A stretch of DNA of 64,000 bases. Source: Palsa-504 sp963769715. GTDB taxonomy: Bacteria; Actinomycetota; Actinomycetes; Streptosporangiales; Streptosporangiaceae. Location: NCBI GenBank assembly GCA_963769715.1, contig CAVYNE010000004.1:62001-126000 (forward strand). Reading direction: 5' to 3'. A model generated the notes under the pieces. That model was not told the origin of the DNA. It saw only the letters and a list, made by a program, of their open reading frames with translations, and ran no database searches. Below are positions 52,573-62,778 of this stretch, in pieces. Every line of letters starts with the position of its first letter. Within the stretch, counting starts at the first letter, position 1. A program made the translations under genes and the position numbers.

Positions 52573-53865
52573 TCAGCCGAGGAGGTCATCCAGGTTGCCG
52601 TTCATGCAGTGCTCGACCACCGGGCGGACGGTCTCGAACGTGCACTCCTTGGCGTTGCCCGGGGTGCAGGCGTCGCCCAGGACGTGGTTGGTGATCCGGT
52701 CGACATCCTCGGGGTCCCCGCGGACCACGGGCGAGTTCTCGTAGAACTTGGTCGGGCCCTGGCCGAGCCGGTTCTTGGAGTAGGTGTCCTGCGTCACGTC
52801 GGTGAACTTCTCCGCTATGCCGACGTCGCGGAGCAGCCGGATGGACGCGGCGAGCGCGGCCTCGGCCGCCTGGACGTCGGTCATGCCGTGCGTGTCCACG
52901 CCCATCACCGCGGCGATCTCGGCGAACCGCTTGTAGGCCACCGGCATGTTGAACGCCCAGACCCGGGGCAGCGCGATCGCGTTGTTCAGGCCGTGGTGGA
53001 GGTCGTAGAAGGCGCTTATGGCGTGCGAGATCGAGTGGATGATGCCCAGCCCGCCGGAGTTGAACGCCTGCGCCGCGATGTACTGCGCGTACATCATGCC
53101 CTCGCGGCCGGGCAGATCCTGCGGGTTCCACGTCGCCTGGCGCAGGTTCTCGGCGGTGAGCTTGATCGCGTACAGCGCGTTGCCCAGCGACGGCGGGAAG
53201 TTCAGCCGGGAGACGTAAGGCTCGCTGGCGTGCGCGAGCACGTCGAAGCCGCACTGGGCCGTGTAGTCGACCGGGCAGCTGTAGTACAGGGTCGGGTCGT
53301 CGACCGCGAGCGTGGCCACGGCCGCGTCGTCGAAGGCGACGTACTTGTGCGGCTGGTTCGGGTCGGTCGTGGTGTCGGTGATGACGTAGGCCCAGGAGGT
53401 CTCCGACCCGGTGCCTGCCGTCGTGGAGACCGCGATGTGCGGCGGGTTCTTGGGGTTCTCGCTCTTGTTGAACCCCTCGAACTCATTCACGCTGCGGCCG
53501 TCGTGGGCCACCGAGATCCGGGCGCCCTTGCAGGCGTCGTGGCTGGATCCGCCGCCGATCGAGACGAAGCTGTCGCACTTGTTCTCCTGGTAGAGCGCGA
53601 CCGCCTCCATCACGTTGTAATCCTTGGGATTGGACTCGACCTTGTCGTACAGCACGACTTCGAGCCCGTGATAGCGGAGCGAGCCGACGATTTTCGGGAC
53701 GATGTCGCTGCCGCGCAGGCCCGACGTCATCACGAGCACCCGGTTGAAGCCTAGCTTTTTGGCCTCAGGGCCGAGGAGTTCCCATGCGCCAGGTCCCAGC
53801 ATGGCACGCGGGAATGGATGGAACTCCTTGATGGGAAATGGCTTGAGAAGTTCTTCTACTTGCAT
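52573..53865 (-). CDS. mno: NDMA-dependent methanol dehydrogenase (iron-containing ADH family)
   Basis: 430 residues. It starts PIKEFHPFPRAMLGPGAWEL and reads VVLYDKVESNPKDYNVMEAV, CDSFVSIGGGSSHDACKGAR (nucleotide loop), PHIAVSTTAGTGSETSWAYV, then metal ligands D208 and H212 (CGFDVLAHASEPYVSRLNFP), H277/H281 and H291 (GIIHSISHAISAFYDLHHGL). This closely follows the actinobacterial nicotinoprotein methanol dehydrogenases (Mno/Mdo), which hold NAD(P) tightly and pass electrons to an external acceptor; mycofactocin is the proposed natural acceptor. Methanol is oxidised to formaldehyde. Followed by moxR and VWA genes; mftM and mftA lie on the other side. Confidence 0.9.
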   Translation of the reverse strand: MQVEELLKPFPIKEFHPFPRAMLGPGAWELLGPEAKKLGFNRVLVMTSGLRGSDIVPKIVGSLRYHGLEVVLYDKVESNPKDYNVMEAVALYQENKCDSFVSIGGGSSHDACKGARISVAHDGRSVNEFEGFNKSENPKNPPHIAVSTTAGTGSETSWAYVITDTTTDPNQPHKYVAFDDAAVATLAVDDPTLYYSCPVDYTAQCGFDVLAHASEPYVSRLNFPPSLGNALYAIKLTAENLRQATWNPQDLPGREGMMYAQYIAAQAFNSGGLGIIHSISHAISAFYDLHHGLNNAIALPRVWAFNMPVAYKRFAEIAAVMGVDTHGMTDVQAAEAALAASIRLLRDVGIAEKFTDVTQDTYSKNRLGQGPTKFYENSPVVRGDPEDVDRITNHVLGDACTPGNAKECTFETVRPVVEHCMNGNLDDLLG

Positions 53866-53998
53866 GTCTTGCCTTTCTGGCGGGCCGAGCTTGGCGCTAT
53901 GACGTCACCCTGGGGACAGTTCGCACATTAAGGCGCGGTGGCCTGCGGGGGAATATCTCAGCCGGTAAACCGGGCACCTGGCAGGTCAGAACCGTCGA

Positions 53999-54898
53999 TT
54001 AGGACAGTGGCTGCCTAGCCAATCGGGCAGTGTGCCGGGTGCTCCCGAAAGTCCCGGAATCCGCGGGCCGGGGCGGGCGCCGGTCCAGCACCAGCCACCC
54101 CCCGTCGGCGGCGTACACGGCCTGCGACCAGCCTGGGGCCTCGTGGCTCCCTGGGGTATCCGGGCTTTCCGGGGTATCTGGGCTTTCTGGGTCGACGCCG
54201 ATCCGGGCCAGTCGGGGCAGGTCGAAGGCCTGGACGTGCCCGAACGTGGGGTCCGGCGCCTCTTCCAGCGGCACGGCGATCACCACCCGGTGCCGGGCGA
54301 CGCGGCGCAACTGCGCGAGGGCCAGGGCGGACACCTCGGCCGGGAGATGCTCCAGGACGTGGACCGCCAGGACCGTGTCCACCGACTCATCGGCGATCGG
54401 CAGGGCCAGCAGGTCAGCGGCGGCGAAGCGGGCCGGACTGCGCTGCGCGCGGGAAATGCGGCCGGCCAGTGCGACCGCCGACGGGACGAGGTCGGCGCCG
54501 AGCACCCGCAGCCGCGGGTTCCGGTCGGCGGCCAGCAGCGGCAGGAAGCCGAAGCAGCACCCGACGTCCAGCACGGTCGGGCCGCGAATCAGCGACATGA
54601 CATGCGCATAGATGCGGCCGAACGTGGCGAGGCTGCCGGTCTCGCTGGGATCGCAGCGGCGCAGGCGCCGCATGGTGTTGCCGTAAAAGAGGTTCCACGC
54701 CTGCACCGGGTCGGAGTGGGTCGCCAGGACCGTCTCGACGAAGACCCGCTCGAAGGCCGGCCCGTCAGGCACCAGCCCGAGCGGCGCGAGTTCGGCGGCG
54801 ATGTGATCGGTCAGCTCGTTGCTGATCCCGCCGCTTCCATACCGTGGCCGGATGCGCCCGTCGTGAATATGGAAATGCGGCGTCGTGATTGAAGGCAT
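53999..54898 (-). CDS. mftM: mycofactocin-type oligosaccharide methyltransferase (MftM-like)
   Basis: 299 residues. A class I SAM fold: PTVLDVGCCFGFLPLLAADR (glycine loop), RLRVLGADLVPSAVALAGRI, ARFAAADLLALPIADESVDT, VLAVHVLEHLPAEVSALALA. The N-terminus (HIHDGRIRPRYGSGGISNEL) and RVFVETVLATHSDPVQAWNLFYGNTMRRL-like segment match MftM, which methylates a glucose of the mycofactocin sugar chain. Tandem PESPDT repeats (about residues 240-250) come from a DNA repeat. It is divergent from mftA, 149 bp away, which strongly supports the assignment. Cytoplasmic. Confidence 0.82.
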   Translation of the reverse strand: MPSITTPHFHIHDGRIRPRYGSGGISNELTDHIAAELAPLGLVPDGPAFERVFVETVLATHSDPVQAWNLFYGNTMRRLRRCDPSETGSLATFGRIYAHVMSLIRGPTVLDVGCCFGFLPLLAADRNPRLRVLGADLVPSAVALAGRISRAQRSPARFAAADLLALPIADESVDTVLAVHVLEHLPAEVSALALAQLRRVARHRVVIAVPLEEAPDPTFGHVQAFDLPRLARIGVDPESPDTPESPDTPGSHEAPGWSQAVYAADGGWLVLDRRPPRPADSGTFGSTRHTARLARQPLS

Positions 54899-55047
54899 GC
54901 TGCCAGCTTCGCGGCCGGGCGCGACTTAGGCACCTGCCCGATTGGCCAGGGGACGCTGCCCGGTCAGGGAGTTACCGGCGCGCGCTTAGGCCTCTAGGTT
55001 TGACATGAAAGTGCCGATGTCCCCGGCGGAAAAGGTCTTGGTGAAAA

Positions 55048-55149
55048 ATGATCGGCGACAACGCTGACTCCGACGATGAAAACATCGCCGACGTCGATGA
55101 GCTGCTCGTCGAAGAGGTATCCATCGACGGCATGTGCGGCGTCTACTGA
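55048..55149 (+). CDS. mftA: mycofactocin precursor peptide MftA
   Basis: 33 residues, ATG 55048 to TGA 55149. The N-terminal leader is acidic (GDNADSDDENIADVDELL). The core ends VEEVSIDGMCGVY, exactly the conserved MftA C-terminus from which MftC removes carbon dioxide and links Val and Tyr. The peptide becomes the redox cofactor mycofactocin after MftB-MftF processing. Only a stub of mftB follows, and no mftC-F is in this window, so the maturases must be elsewhere or lost. No strong ribosome-binding site is seen. Neighbours (mftM, mno, OYE/Etf genes) all fit mycofactocin use. Confidence 0.92.
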   Translation: MIGDNADSDDENIADVDELLVEEVSIDGMCGVY

Positions 55150-55206
55150 CCCGCGCCGCGACGCCTGCCGCTGTCCTTGTCCCCGGCGATTAGTTGTGAG
55201 AATCCA

Positions 55207-55275
55207 GTGGCATTTGACCTGAACCGCGCCTACCGGCTGAGTCCGGCGGCCACCGTAGTGAGGGCAGCGACGTGA
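55207..55275 (+). pseudogene. mftB remnant (first 22 codons)
   Basis: GTG 55207 opens VAFDLNRAYRLSPAATVVRA AT and stops at TGA 55273-55275, overlapping the next GTG start as GTGA. FDxxRxYRLSPxVxxR is the start of MftB, the RiPP recognition chaperone that hands MftA to MftC; full MftB is about 90-100 residues. The rest is missing. Short match, so moderate confidence. Confidence 0.5.
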
Positions 55276-57304
55276 ACCTGCTCGAGCCGCTCCTCCTGGG
55301 GCAAGGGGTTCAGGCGCGTGCGCCGAGCCGGGTGATGTTCGGCCCGCACGAGACCAACCTGGGCCGGGGCCGGGCCATCTCGGCGCGGCATGTCGCCTAC
55401 TACGAGCGCCGGGCGGCGGGCGGCTGCGGCGTCATCGTGACCGAGATCGCCAGCGTGCACCCGTCGGACTGGCCCTACGAGCACGCGCCGCTGGCCGCGG
55501 ACTGCGGGCCGGGCTGGTCGCAGACCGTCGCGGCCTGCGCGCCGCACGGGGCCCTGGTGCTGGCCGGGCTCGGTCACGCCGGGATGCAGGGCTCCTCGGC
55601 GTTCTCCCAGTCCGCGCTGTGGGCGCCGTCACGGGTTCCAGATGCCACATCTCGTGAGCTGCCCATGGAGATGGCGGAGACCGAGATCAATGCGGTGGTC
55701 GACGGATTCGTGGCCGCCGCGGCCGTGGCGCGCCGATCCGGGCTGGACGGCGTGGAGATCAACGCCGGCCAGTACTCGCTGCTGCGCCAGTTCGCCTCCG
55801 GGCTGACCAACCAGCGCACTGACGCCTACGGCCAGGACCGGCTGCTGCTGACCGAGCGTGTGCTGCGCTCGGTGCGCACCGCGCTCGGCCGCGACCGGGT
55901 GCTCGGCCTGCGGCTGTGCTGCGACGAGCTCGCCCCCTGGGCTGGCGTGACGCCCGAACTGGCCGCTGAATCGGCCGCCCGGCTGGCCGGGCAGATCGAC
56001 TATCTGGTGGTGGTGCGCGGGTCCATCTACTCGGTACCGGCCACCCGGCCCGACCTGCACTCCGAGCCAGGCTTCTGCATTGAGCTGTGCCGTCAGGTGC
56101 GGGCCGCGGTGAAGGGGGCTGTGCAGGTGGGTGGGGGGGCATCCCGGTGGTCCTGCAGGGCAGTGTGGTGGACCCGGCCCAGGCGCAGTGGGCGCTGGCC
56201 GACGGGGCGGCCGACCTGGTCGAGATGACCAGGGCTCAGATCACCGATCCTGACCTGGTGGCACGGTTGCGAGCCGGCCAGCCGGACCGGATCCGCCCCT
56301 GCCTGCTGTGTAATCAGGCGTGCATGGTCCGCGACAACAGGAACCCGGTCATCACCTGCGTAGTCGAGCCCGGCAGCGGTCACGAACTCGACGGCGTCGA
56401 TGTCTCGGCCGGGGATCAGCACCGGGACCAGAACTCGAGCACGGTGCTCGTGGTCGGCGGCGGCCCGGCGGGTATGGAGGCGGCCCGGGTACTGGCCGAG
56501 CGCGGGCACCGGGTGCGGCTGGCCGAGCGGGGACCCACTCTGGGCGGCATGCTGACGACAGCGGCGGCAGTGCACGGCCGGCATCGGCTGGGCGTTGCGG
56601 TGGACTGGTGGCGCCGCGAGCTGGCCCGGCTGGACGTGACCGTCTCGCTGGGGCACGAAGTCAGCGCGGCCGAGCTAGACGAGGCCATCGCCCAGGGCAT
56701 CCGCGTGCTGCTGGCCACCGGGTCCGTGCCCGGCCCGCGTGAGTACCGCATCGCGCCGGGCGCGCACGTGGTGGAGGCGGCCGACCTGGTCGCCCTGGCG
56801 GGTTCCGGCGCGCTTGACCAGCTGCCGGAAGGCCGGGCCGTGGTGTTCGACCCGATCGGCGGCCCGGTGGGGGTCGGTGTGGCCGAGCTGCTCGCCGCGA
56901 ACGGCAGGCCGACGTCGATCGTCACTCAGGACCAGATCGCCGGCACCCAGCTGGCTCTCACCGGCGACCTGGCCGAGGCCAACTCGCGGCTGCAGCAGGC
57001 GGGCGTGCGACGCGAGCTGCGCAGCCTGCTGCGCGAGGCGGCCGGCGATCACGTGCTCCTTGAGGACCGGTGGACCGGCGAGCAGCGCACGGTGGACTGC
57101 GGGTTCGTCGTGCACTGCGGGCACCGGCTGCCGGATGAGGCCCTGTACCTGCATCGGCCGGGCACGCCGCGGGCCGGCGACTGCGTGGCTCCCCGGACGG
57201 TACTCGAGGCGGTGCTTGAGGGCCGCCGAACGGCCATGGCGATCTCCGCGGCCGAACAGCTTCCCGAGCTGCCGGTCCTGACCGTGACGGGCGGTAGCCG
57301 ATGA
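55272..57304 (+). pseudogene. mycofactocin-system FadH/OYE oxidoreductase 1 gene, one frameshift
   Basis: GTG 55272 starts NLLEPLLLGQGVQARAPSRV, MFGPHETNLGRGRAISARHV, the FMN barrel of the OYE/2,4-dienoyl-CoA reductase family. A G7 run at 56133-56139 breaks the frame; the other frame continues IPVVLQGSVVDPAQAQWALA. Then come the iron-sulfur cysteines RPCLLCNQACMVRDNRNPVI and a FAD/NAD domain VLVVGGGPAGMEAARVLAER, with the second dinucleotide fold near VVFDPIGGPVGVGVAELLAA. About 677 residues when restored. It matches the mycofactocin-associated OYE type 1. Follows mftA and overlaps OYE 2 (ATGA). The indel in a homopolymer may be a sequencing error. Confidence 0.85.
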
Positions 57305-60263
57305 GCGGGGCCAGCCGGTACCGGTACCTGTTCTCGCCGTTGCGGATCGGCCCGGTGGTGGTCCGCAACCGGATCGTGTTCTCCGCGCACCTGACCAACT
57401 ACGCCGAGGACGGCCTGCCGACCCAGCAGCACGCCGATTACTACGCGGCGCGCGCGGCGGGCGGGGTCGGCCTGATCATCACCGAGGAGCACTCGACTCA
57501 TCCCACCGACTGGCCCTACGAGAAGCTGATTCACGGTTTCCACCGTGAGGTCATTCCCGGCTACCAGAAGATGACCGCGGCGGCGCACGCGTATGACGTG
57601 CCGATCTTCGCGCAGCTCAACCACAACGGCGGACAGGCGTCCTCGATGTTCTCCCGGCTGCCCGTGTGGGCGCCCAGCCCGGTGCCGGACCCGATGTTCC
57701 GCGAGGTTCCCAAGGCCGTGGAGCGGCATGAGATAGCCGAGATCGTGGCCGGCTACGGTCAGGTCGCCGGGCACTGCATCGAAGGCGGATTCGACGGCAT
57801 GGAGCTGCAATGCTCGCATTCCTCCATCGTGCGGGGGTTTTTGTCCCCGGCGACGAACAAGCGCACCGATGAATACGGCGGCTCGCTGGCGGCCCGGGCC
57901 CGCCTCCTGCTGGAAATCGTCGACGCGGTGCGCGAGGCGATCGGGCCCGACCACGCGCTGGGCGTGCGGATCTGCGGCGACGAGCTGATCGAGGGCGGGA
58001 GCACGCTGGCCGAGGCGGTCGAGGTGGCCAGGATGATGGAGGCCACCGGCCAGGTCGACTACATCAACACCTCGATCGGCGTGGCCACCGCGACGCTGTT
58101 CATGATCGAGGCGTCGATGACCATCCCGCCCGGGTACGCCTTGTTCATCGCCAACGCGATGCGCCAGGCGGTCCGCATACCGGTCATCGGGGTGGGCCGG
58201 ATCAAGGACCCGGTCCAGGCCGAGCGCGCGCTGGCTGACGGGCACTGCGACCTGGTGGGCATCGTGCGCGGCCAGATCGCCGATCCCGACTTCGCCGCCA
58301 AGGCCCGGTCAGGGCATGCCACCGAGATCCGCACCTGCCTGTCCTGCAACCAGGAATGCGTCGGCCGAATGGGCCTGAACCGGTGGCTGGGCTGCATCGA
58401 GAATCCTCGCACCGGCCGGGAGGCCGTCTCGCTCCCGCCGCCGCGCCGCCGGGGTCTGCGGGTGATCGTGGTCGGCGGCGGGCCGGCCTGCAGGCAGCAG
58501 CCACGGCGGCCCAGCGCGGCCATCACGTCACGCTGCTCGAGCGGCAGGCACGCACCGGAGGGCAGGTCGCCGTGGCCGCATCCGTACCATCTCGCGCCGA
58601 GTTCCTCGACGTAGTGCGCAACCTCGGGAACGAGTGCCAGCGCCACGGGGTAGAGATCAGGACCGGCGTGGCCGCCACCGCGCCGTGGCTGCTCGGTGAG
58701 TCACCCGACGCCGTGGTGCTGGCTACCGGAGCGCGGCCCCAGCCGCCCTACTGGGCCGCCGGGCTGCCGCGAGTCGTGGACGTCCGCGACGTACTCGAAG
58801 GCCGCGCCGAGCCGGCCGGACAGGTGGTCGTGGTCGACGACCTGGGCTTCCATCAGGCCACCAGCGTCGCCGAACTGCTGGCTGACCGTGGCTGCCAGGT
58901 GGAGATCATCACCGCCGGCATGGTCGTGGGCCAGGATCTCGGCATCACCCTCGATATGGAGACCTTCAACATGCGAGCGCATGCCAAGGGAATCCGCCAG
59001 GCCACCGACCTGGTGGTGATGGGCGCGGCCGAAGACGACGGGCCGGACGGGCGCTCCGGCGGGGTGAAGCTCTCGCTGCTGCATCATCCGACCGGCGAGG
59101 CCACCGAGCGGCACTGCGACTGGGTGGTGTGCGCGGTCCATCAGGCGCCCGAGGACGAACTGTGGCAGGAACTGCAGGACGCGCCGTTCGAGGTGCATCG
59201 CGTTGGCGACTGCGTCACGCCGCGGCGGGCGCACTCGGCCGTGATCGAGGGACACCGGGCGGCGGTGGCGCTTATGACCCTGCCAGCCGACGTCAAGGTC
59301 CTCGCCGTCATCGTGGTCCGCGACGGCCAGTTGCCCGTGGGCGCACACGAGACCGTGGCCGAGGCGGGTGGCGCGGCGCTGATCGCCGGGTCGGGGACCG
59401 GTAAGGCGGCTGACGAGCTGAACGTGGCCAGCCGGGTGTGGCTGCTCGAGGTGTCCACGGTCGCCCCGGCCGCGCTGGCCAGTACGCTGGCGCAGGCACT
59501 GGCGGGCGTGCCCATGGTCGTGCTGCCAGCGTCGCCGGACGGCCGTGATCTCGCGCCGAGGCTGGCCGTGATCATGGGCCGGCCGCTGCTGGCGGGCGCC
59601 GTCCGGTGCGAGCCCGATGAGGTCGAGGTGACCAGGCTCGACGACCGGCTGTCGGTGCGGGTAGGGGTAGACGGGCCAGTCCTGGTCACGCTGCGGCCGG
59701 GTCGCCGCGGCACGCTCGAGCCGGTCAACGGGTCGAAGTCGACGCAGGTGAGCGCGCTCCCGCTGGTGGCCCCGGGGACCGCCTGGGACGCCGAGAGCGT
59801 CGAGGTGCTGCAACCCGAGCCTGGGGTGGTAGACCTGGCCGAAGCCCGCCGGATCGTGGGCGGCGGCGCCGGCCTGGTGCGGGCCGGCGCAGACGGCGCG
59901 GCCGTGATGCGGCTGCTGGCCGACGTCGGAGCCGCGCTCGGGGCGAGCGCAGGCGCCACCCGGGTAGTCACTGACGCGGGCTGGATGAGCTACGACCGGC
60001 AGATCGGCACCACCGGGGTGTCCGTCAACCCGGAGCTGTACATCGCGTTCGGCATCTCCGGCGCCGCGCAGCACGTCGGCGGGCTCGGCGCGCCGGAGCA
60101 TGTGGTGAGCGTGAACACCGACTCGTCCTGCCCGATGACGGCCATGTCCGACCTCGGGATCATGGCCGATGCCCCGGCGGTGCTCAGCGAGCTGGCCAAG
60201 CGGCTCGGAGTGGCCGAGCCCGACGGAGCGGCCCAGCGTGAGGGAGCAAGCCATGCCGGATGA
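57301..60263 (+). pseudogene. FadH/OYE oxidoreductase 2 fused to EtfA, one frameshift
   Basis: ATG 57301 starts RYRYLFSPLRIGPVVVRNRI, VFSAHLTNYAEDGLPTQQHA, an OYE barrel with iron-sulfur motif TCLSCNQECVGRMGLNRWLG. At 58481-58488 a GGCC repeat is one copy short, so VIVVGGGPA leaves frame; the other frame gives GLQAAATAAQRGHHVTLLER and a FAD/NAD domain. With no stop the frame then runs from GHRAAVALMTLP into an electron-transfer flavoprotein alpha subunit (ADVKVLAVIVVRDGQLPVGA ... YDRQIGTTGVSVNPELYIAF, GISGAAQHVGG, NTDSSCPM) ending at 60263. So OYE2 and EtfA form one chain, about 988 residues if restored. ATG 59276 is a possible internal EtfA start. Expected cytoplasmic flavin electron carrier. 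Confidence 0.85.
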
Positions 60264-61566
60264 GCTGGTCACCGTCGACGCGGTGGTCGTCGGCGCCGGG
60301 CCTGCCGGTTCGGCCGCGGCATTGGAGCTGGCCAAGGCAGGCTGCGCTGTGATCATCGTCGAGCGCGGGGCCTTCCCCGGCGCGAAGAACGTCTACGGCG
60401 GCGTCGTCTACGGGCGGATCCTCGACGAGGTCGTGCCGCAGTGGTGGACCGAGGTGCCGGTACAGCGGTGGGTGACCCGGCGCGCGACCATGCTGATGAC
60501 GCCGACCCAGGCGCTGACCATCGACTACCGAACCAGTGCCTGGGACCGCCCGCCTTACAACGGGATGACCACTTACCGTGCCGACTTCGACTCCTGGCTG
60601 GCCGCCAAGGCGGTCGCGGCGGGCGCTCGGCTGGTCACCTCCACGGTGGCCACTGGCCTGCTGCGGGACGCGAGCGGCCGGATCAACGGAGTGCGCACCG
60701 ACCGGCCCGACGGCGACATCCGCGCCCGGATCGTGATCGCCTGCGACGGCGTGAACTCGTTCCTGGCCAAGGAGGCCGGGTTGCTGCCGCGCACCAGCCC
60801 GACGCACACCACTCTGGGCGTCAAGGAGACCCTCGCGCTGCCGCGCGACGTGATCGAGGAGCGGTTCGGCCTGGTCGGCGACGAGGGCCTGGACATCGAG
60901 ATGGTGGGCTGTACCAGCGGGATTCCCGGCGGCGGCTTCCTCTACACCAACCTCGAGACGGTCAGCGTGGGCGTCGTGGTCGGCCTCACCGGTCTGGCCG
61001 AGGCCAAGATCCGGCCCGAGGAACTGGTCGCCGGCGTCAAGGCACATCCGTCGATCGCCCCCTACCTGCGGGGTGCCGAGCTGAAGGAGTACTCCGCGCA
61101 CCTGGTACCCGAGGGCGGGTACCGGGCCATGCCGCGGCTGGCCATCGACGGCATGCTGGTGGCTGGGGACGCCGCGTCCATGTGCCTGGCCGCCGGGCTC
61201 TGGCTGGAGGGCGTCAACTTCGCGATGGGCGCCGGGCTGGCCGCCGGCCGGACCGCGGCCGAGGCGATCGCGGCCGGCGACACGTCAGCGCGCGGGCTGG
61301 CTGGCTACCGGCGCCGGCTGGAGTCGTCTTTCGTGCTCGCCGACCACAAGCGGCTGCGCAATGCCGCCGACATCGTGCTCGCCGACCGCATGCAGCGGGA
61401 CTACCCCAGGCTGGCCTGCGATTTCGTCGAGCAGGTGTTCACTGTCACCAACCCGAAGCCCAAGCCCGGCATGGCCAGGGAGTTCTTCCGGGCGGTCCGC
61501 CGCAACAACGTCCAGTTGCGGCATCTGGCGAAAGACGGCTGGCAGGGGTTCCGGGCATTCCGGTGA
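60253..61566 (+). CDS. fixC: FixC-like electron transfer flavoprotein-quinone oxidoreductase
   Basis: 437 residues from ATG 60253, overlapping the EtfA stop. The FAD fold starts VDAVVVGAGPAGSAAALELA and has IIVERGAFPGAKNVYGGVVY, the FixC signature. Later TTYRADFDSWLAAKAVAAGA, VIACDGVNSFLAKEAGL, IDGMLVAGDAASMCLAAGLW and LEGVNFAMGAGLAAGRTAAE bind FAD. FixC takes electrons from the EtfAB-type flavoprotein and passes them to membrane quinone, with FixX. Next in the operon is fixX, then the EtfB gene. It would link mycofactocin- or acyl-linked flavoenzymes to respiration. Confidence 0.93.
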   Translation: MPDELVTVDAVVVGAGPAGSAAALELAKAGCAVIIVERGAFPGAKNVYGGVVYGRILDEVVPQWWTEVPVQRWVTRRATMLMTPTQALTIDYRTSAWDRPPYNGMTTYRADFDSWLAAKAVAAGARLVTSTVATGLLRDASGRINGVRTDRPDGDIRARIVIACDGVNSFLAKEAGLLPRTSPTHTTLGVKETLALPRDVIEERFGLVGDEGLDIEMVGCTSGIPGGGFLYTNLETVSVGVVVGLTGLAEAKIRPEELVAGVKAHPSIAPYLRGAELKEYSAHLVPEGGYRAMPRLAIDGMLVAGDAASMCLAAGLWLEGVNFAMGAGLAAGRTAAEAIAAGDTSARGLAGYRRRLESSFVLADHKRLRNAADIVLADRMQRDYPRLACDFVEQVFTVTNPKPKPGMAREFFRAVRRNNVQLRHLAKDGWQGFRAFR

Positions 61567-61578
61567 GGAGCGAGACAA

Positions 61579-61869
61579 ATGAGTTATACCGACGTTGCTT
61601 TTGACGAGCGGATGGCGAGCATCGAGTTCCGCGTCGGGGAGCGGGCGCACATCACCGTCGATGCCGAGGTATGCCGCTCCTGCACGACCAAGGAGTGCGT
61701 GCACGCCTGCCCGGCCGGCCTGTTCGTGCCCACCACTGACGGCGGCATCCTGTTCAACTACGAGCAGTGCTTCGAATGCGGTACCTGCTATCAGGTGTGC
61801 AACCAGGAAGGCGCTATCACCTGGGCCTACCCCGACGGCGGCGACGGTGTCGTGTTCCGGAGGGGATGA
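61579..61869 (+). CDS. fixX: FixX-like ferredoxin
   Basis: 96 residues. Two iron-sulfur groups are visible: CRSCTTKECVHACPAGLF and CFECGTCYQVCNQEGAITW. The second is a canonical 4Fe-4S motif (CxxCxxCxxxC); the first keeps C..C....C...CP and may hold a second, altered cluster. FixX works with FixC in passing electrons to quinone. ATG 61579 lies 12 bp after fixC, with GAGGAGCGAG upstream. Conserved partner set FixC-FixX-EtfB. Confidence 0.92.
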   Translation: MSYTDVAFDERMASIEFRVGERAHITVDAEVCRSCTTKECVHACPAGLFVPTTDGGILFNYEQCFECGTCYQVCNQEGAITWAYPDGGDGVVFRRG

Positions 61870-61875
61870 GGGGAC

Positions 61876-62760
61876 ATGCCGGTAATCGTGGCCGCCCTGA
61901 GCTGGTCCTGGCGCGAGACCGAAGTCGACCCGCTGACCGGGTCGGTGCGGGCCAACCTCCGCGACCGCGGGCCGAACGCCTCGGAGCTTGCGGCCCTTGA
62001 GTACGCGCTGCGCCTGGGAGAGAAATGGGATGCCCAGGTGGTGGCGGCTACCGTCGCCCCGGCCGAGGCCGACGAGATGCTGCGGGACGCGCTGGCCGTC
62101 GGCGCGGCCCAGGCGCTGCGGGTGGAGCCGGCCAGATGGATGGCGCGCCCGCGCCCGGCCGGCCTGGTCGGTGGCGAGCAGCAATCGGCCGCCGCGCTCG
62201 CCGCGGCCCTCCGCCAGGACTACGGGGTGCCGGACCTGGTGCTGTGCGGCGACCTGGCGGCCGACCGGGCCACCGGCTCGTTTCCCGCGTTCCTGGCGGC
62301 GTCGCTGGGCGCGGCGCAGGCCCTGGGATGCGTGCGGCTGGAGCCCGTGGACGGGCGGTCGCTGAAGGTATACCGCCGCCTCGACGGCGGCCGCCGCGAG
62401 GTACTGATAGTGCGCCCGCCCGCCGTCGTGTCGATCGAGGCGGCCGGAGTGCGCCTGCGGCGGGCCGGGCTGCCCGCCACCCTGGCCAGGGGGAACGCCG
62501 CGATCACGGTGGCCCTCACGCCGGTGGCCGCGGCGGCGCGGCCGATCAGGATACTCGGCGCCCACCCGTACCGGCCGCGGCCGCGCGAGCTTCCCGGGCC
62601 GTCCGGCACCGCGCTGCGCCGGACGCTGGAGCTGACCGGCGCGCTCGTGCAGCGCACCCCGCCGACCGTGGTCGGCCCGCTGCCCCCAGACCAGGCCGCC
62701 GGTGAGCTGCTGGCTTACCTGCGCCGATGTGGCTACCTGGCCGACGGCAACCCGGGTTGA
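61876..62760 (+). CDS. mycofactocin-associated EtfB-like electron transfer flavoprotein beta subunit
   Basis: 294 residues from ATG 61876 (AGGGGATGAGGGG upstream). The N-terminus VIVAALSWSWRETEVDPLTG and LGEKWDAQVVAATVAPAEAD correspond to the EtfB fold, with ALEYALRLGE and DLVLCGDLAADRATGSFPAF, LAASLGAAQALGC as the AMP-site region. The C-terminal half is divergent from house-keeping EtfB and longer than the usual 250-260 residues. It pairs with the EtfA domain fused to OYE 2. Last intact gene of the operon; a phaB remnant follows. Confidence 0.82.
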   Translation: MPVIVAALSWSWRETEVDPLTGSVRANLRDRGPNASELAALEYALRLGEKWDAQVVAATVAPAEADEMLRDALAVGAAQALRVEPARWMARPRPAGLVGGEQQSAAALAAALRQDYGVPDLVLCGDLAADRATGSFPAFLAASLGAAQALGCVRLEPVDGRSLKVYRRLDGGRREVLIVRPPAVVSIEAAGVRLRRAGLPATLARGNAAITVALTPVAAAARPIRILGAHPYRPRPRELPGPSGTALRRTLELTGALVQRTPPTVVGPLPPDQAAGELLAYLRRCGYLADGNPG

Positions 62761-62778
62761 CCGCCAGGATGTCGACCC

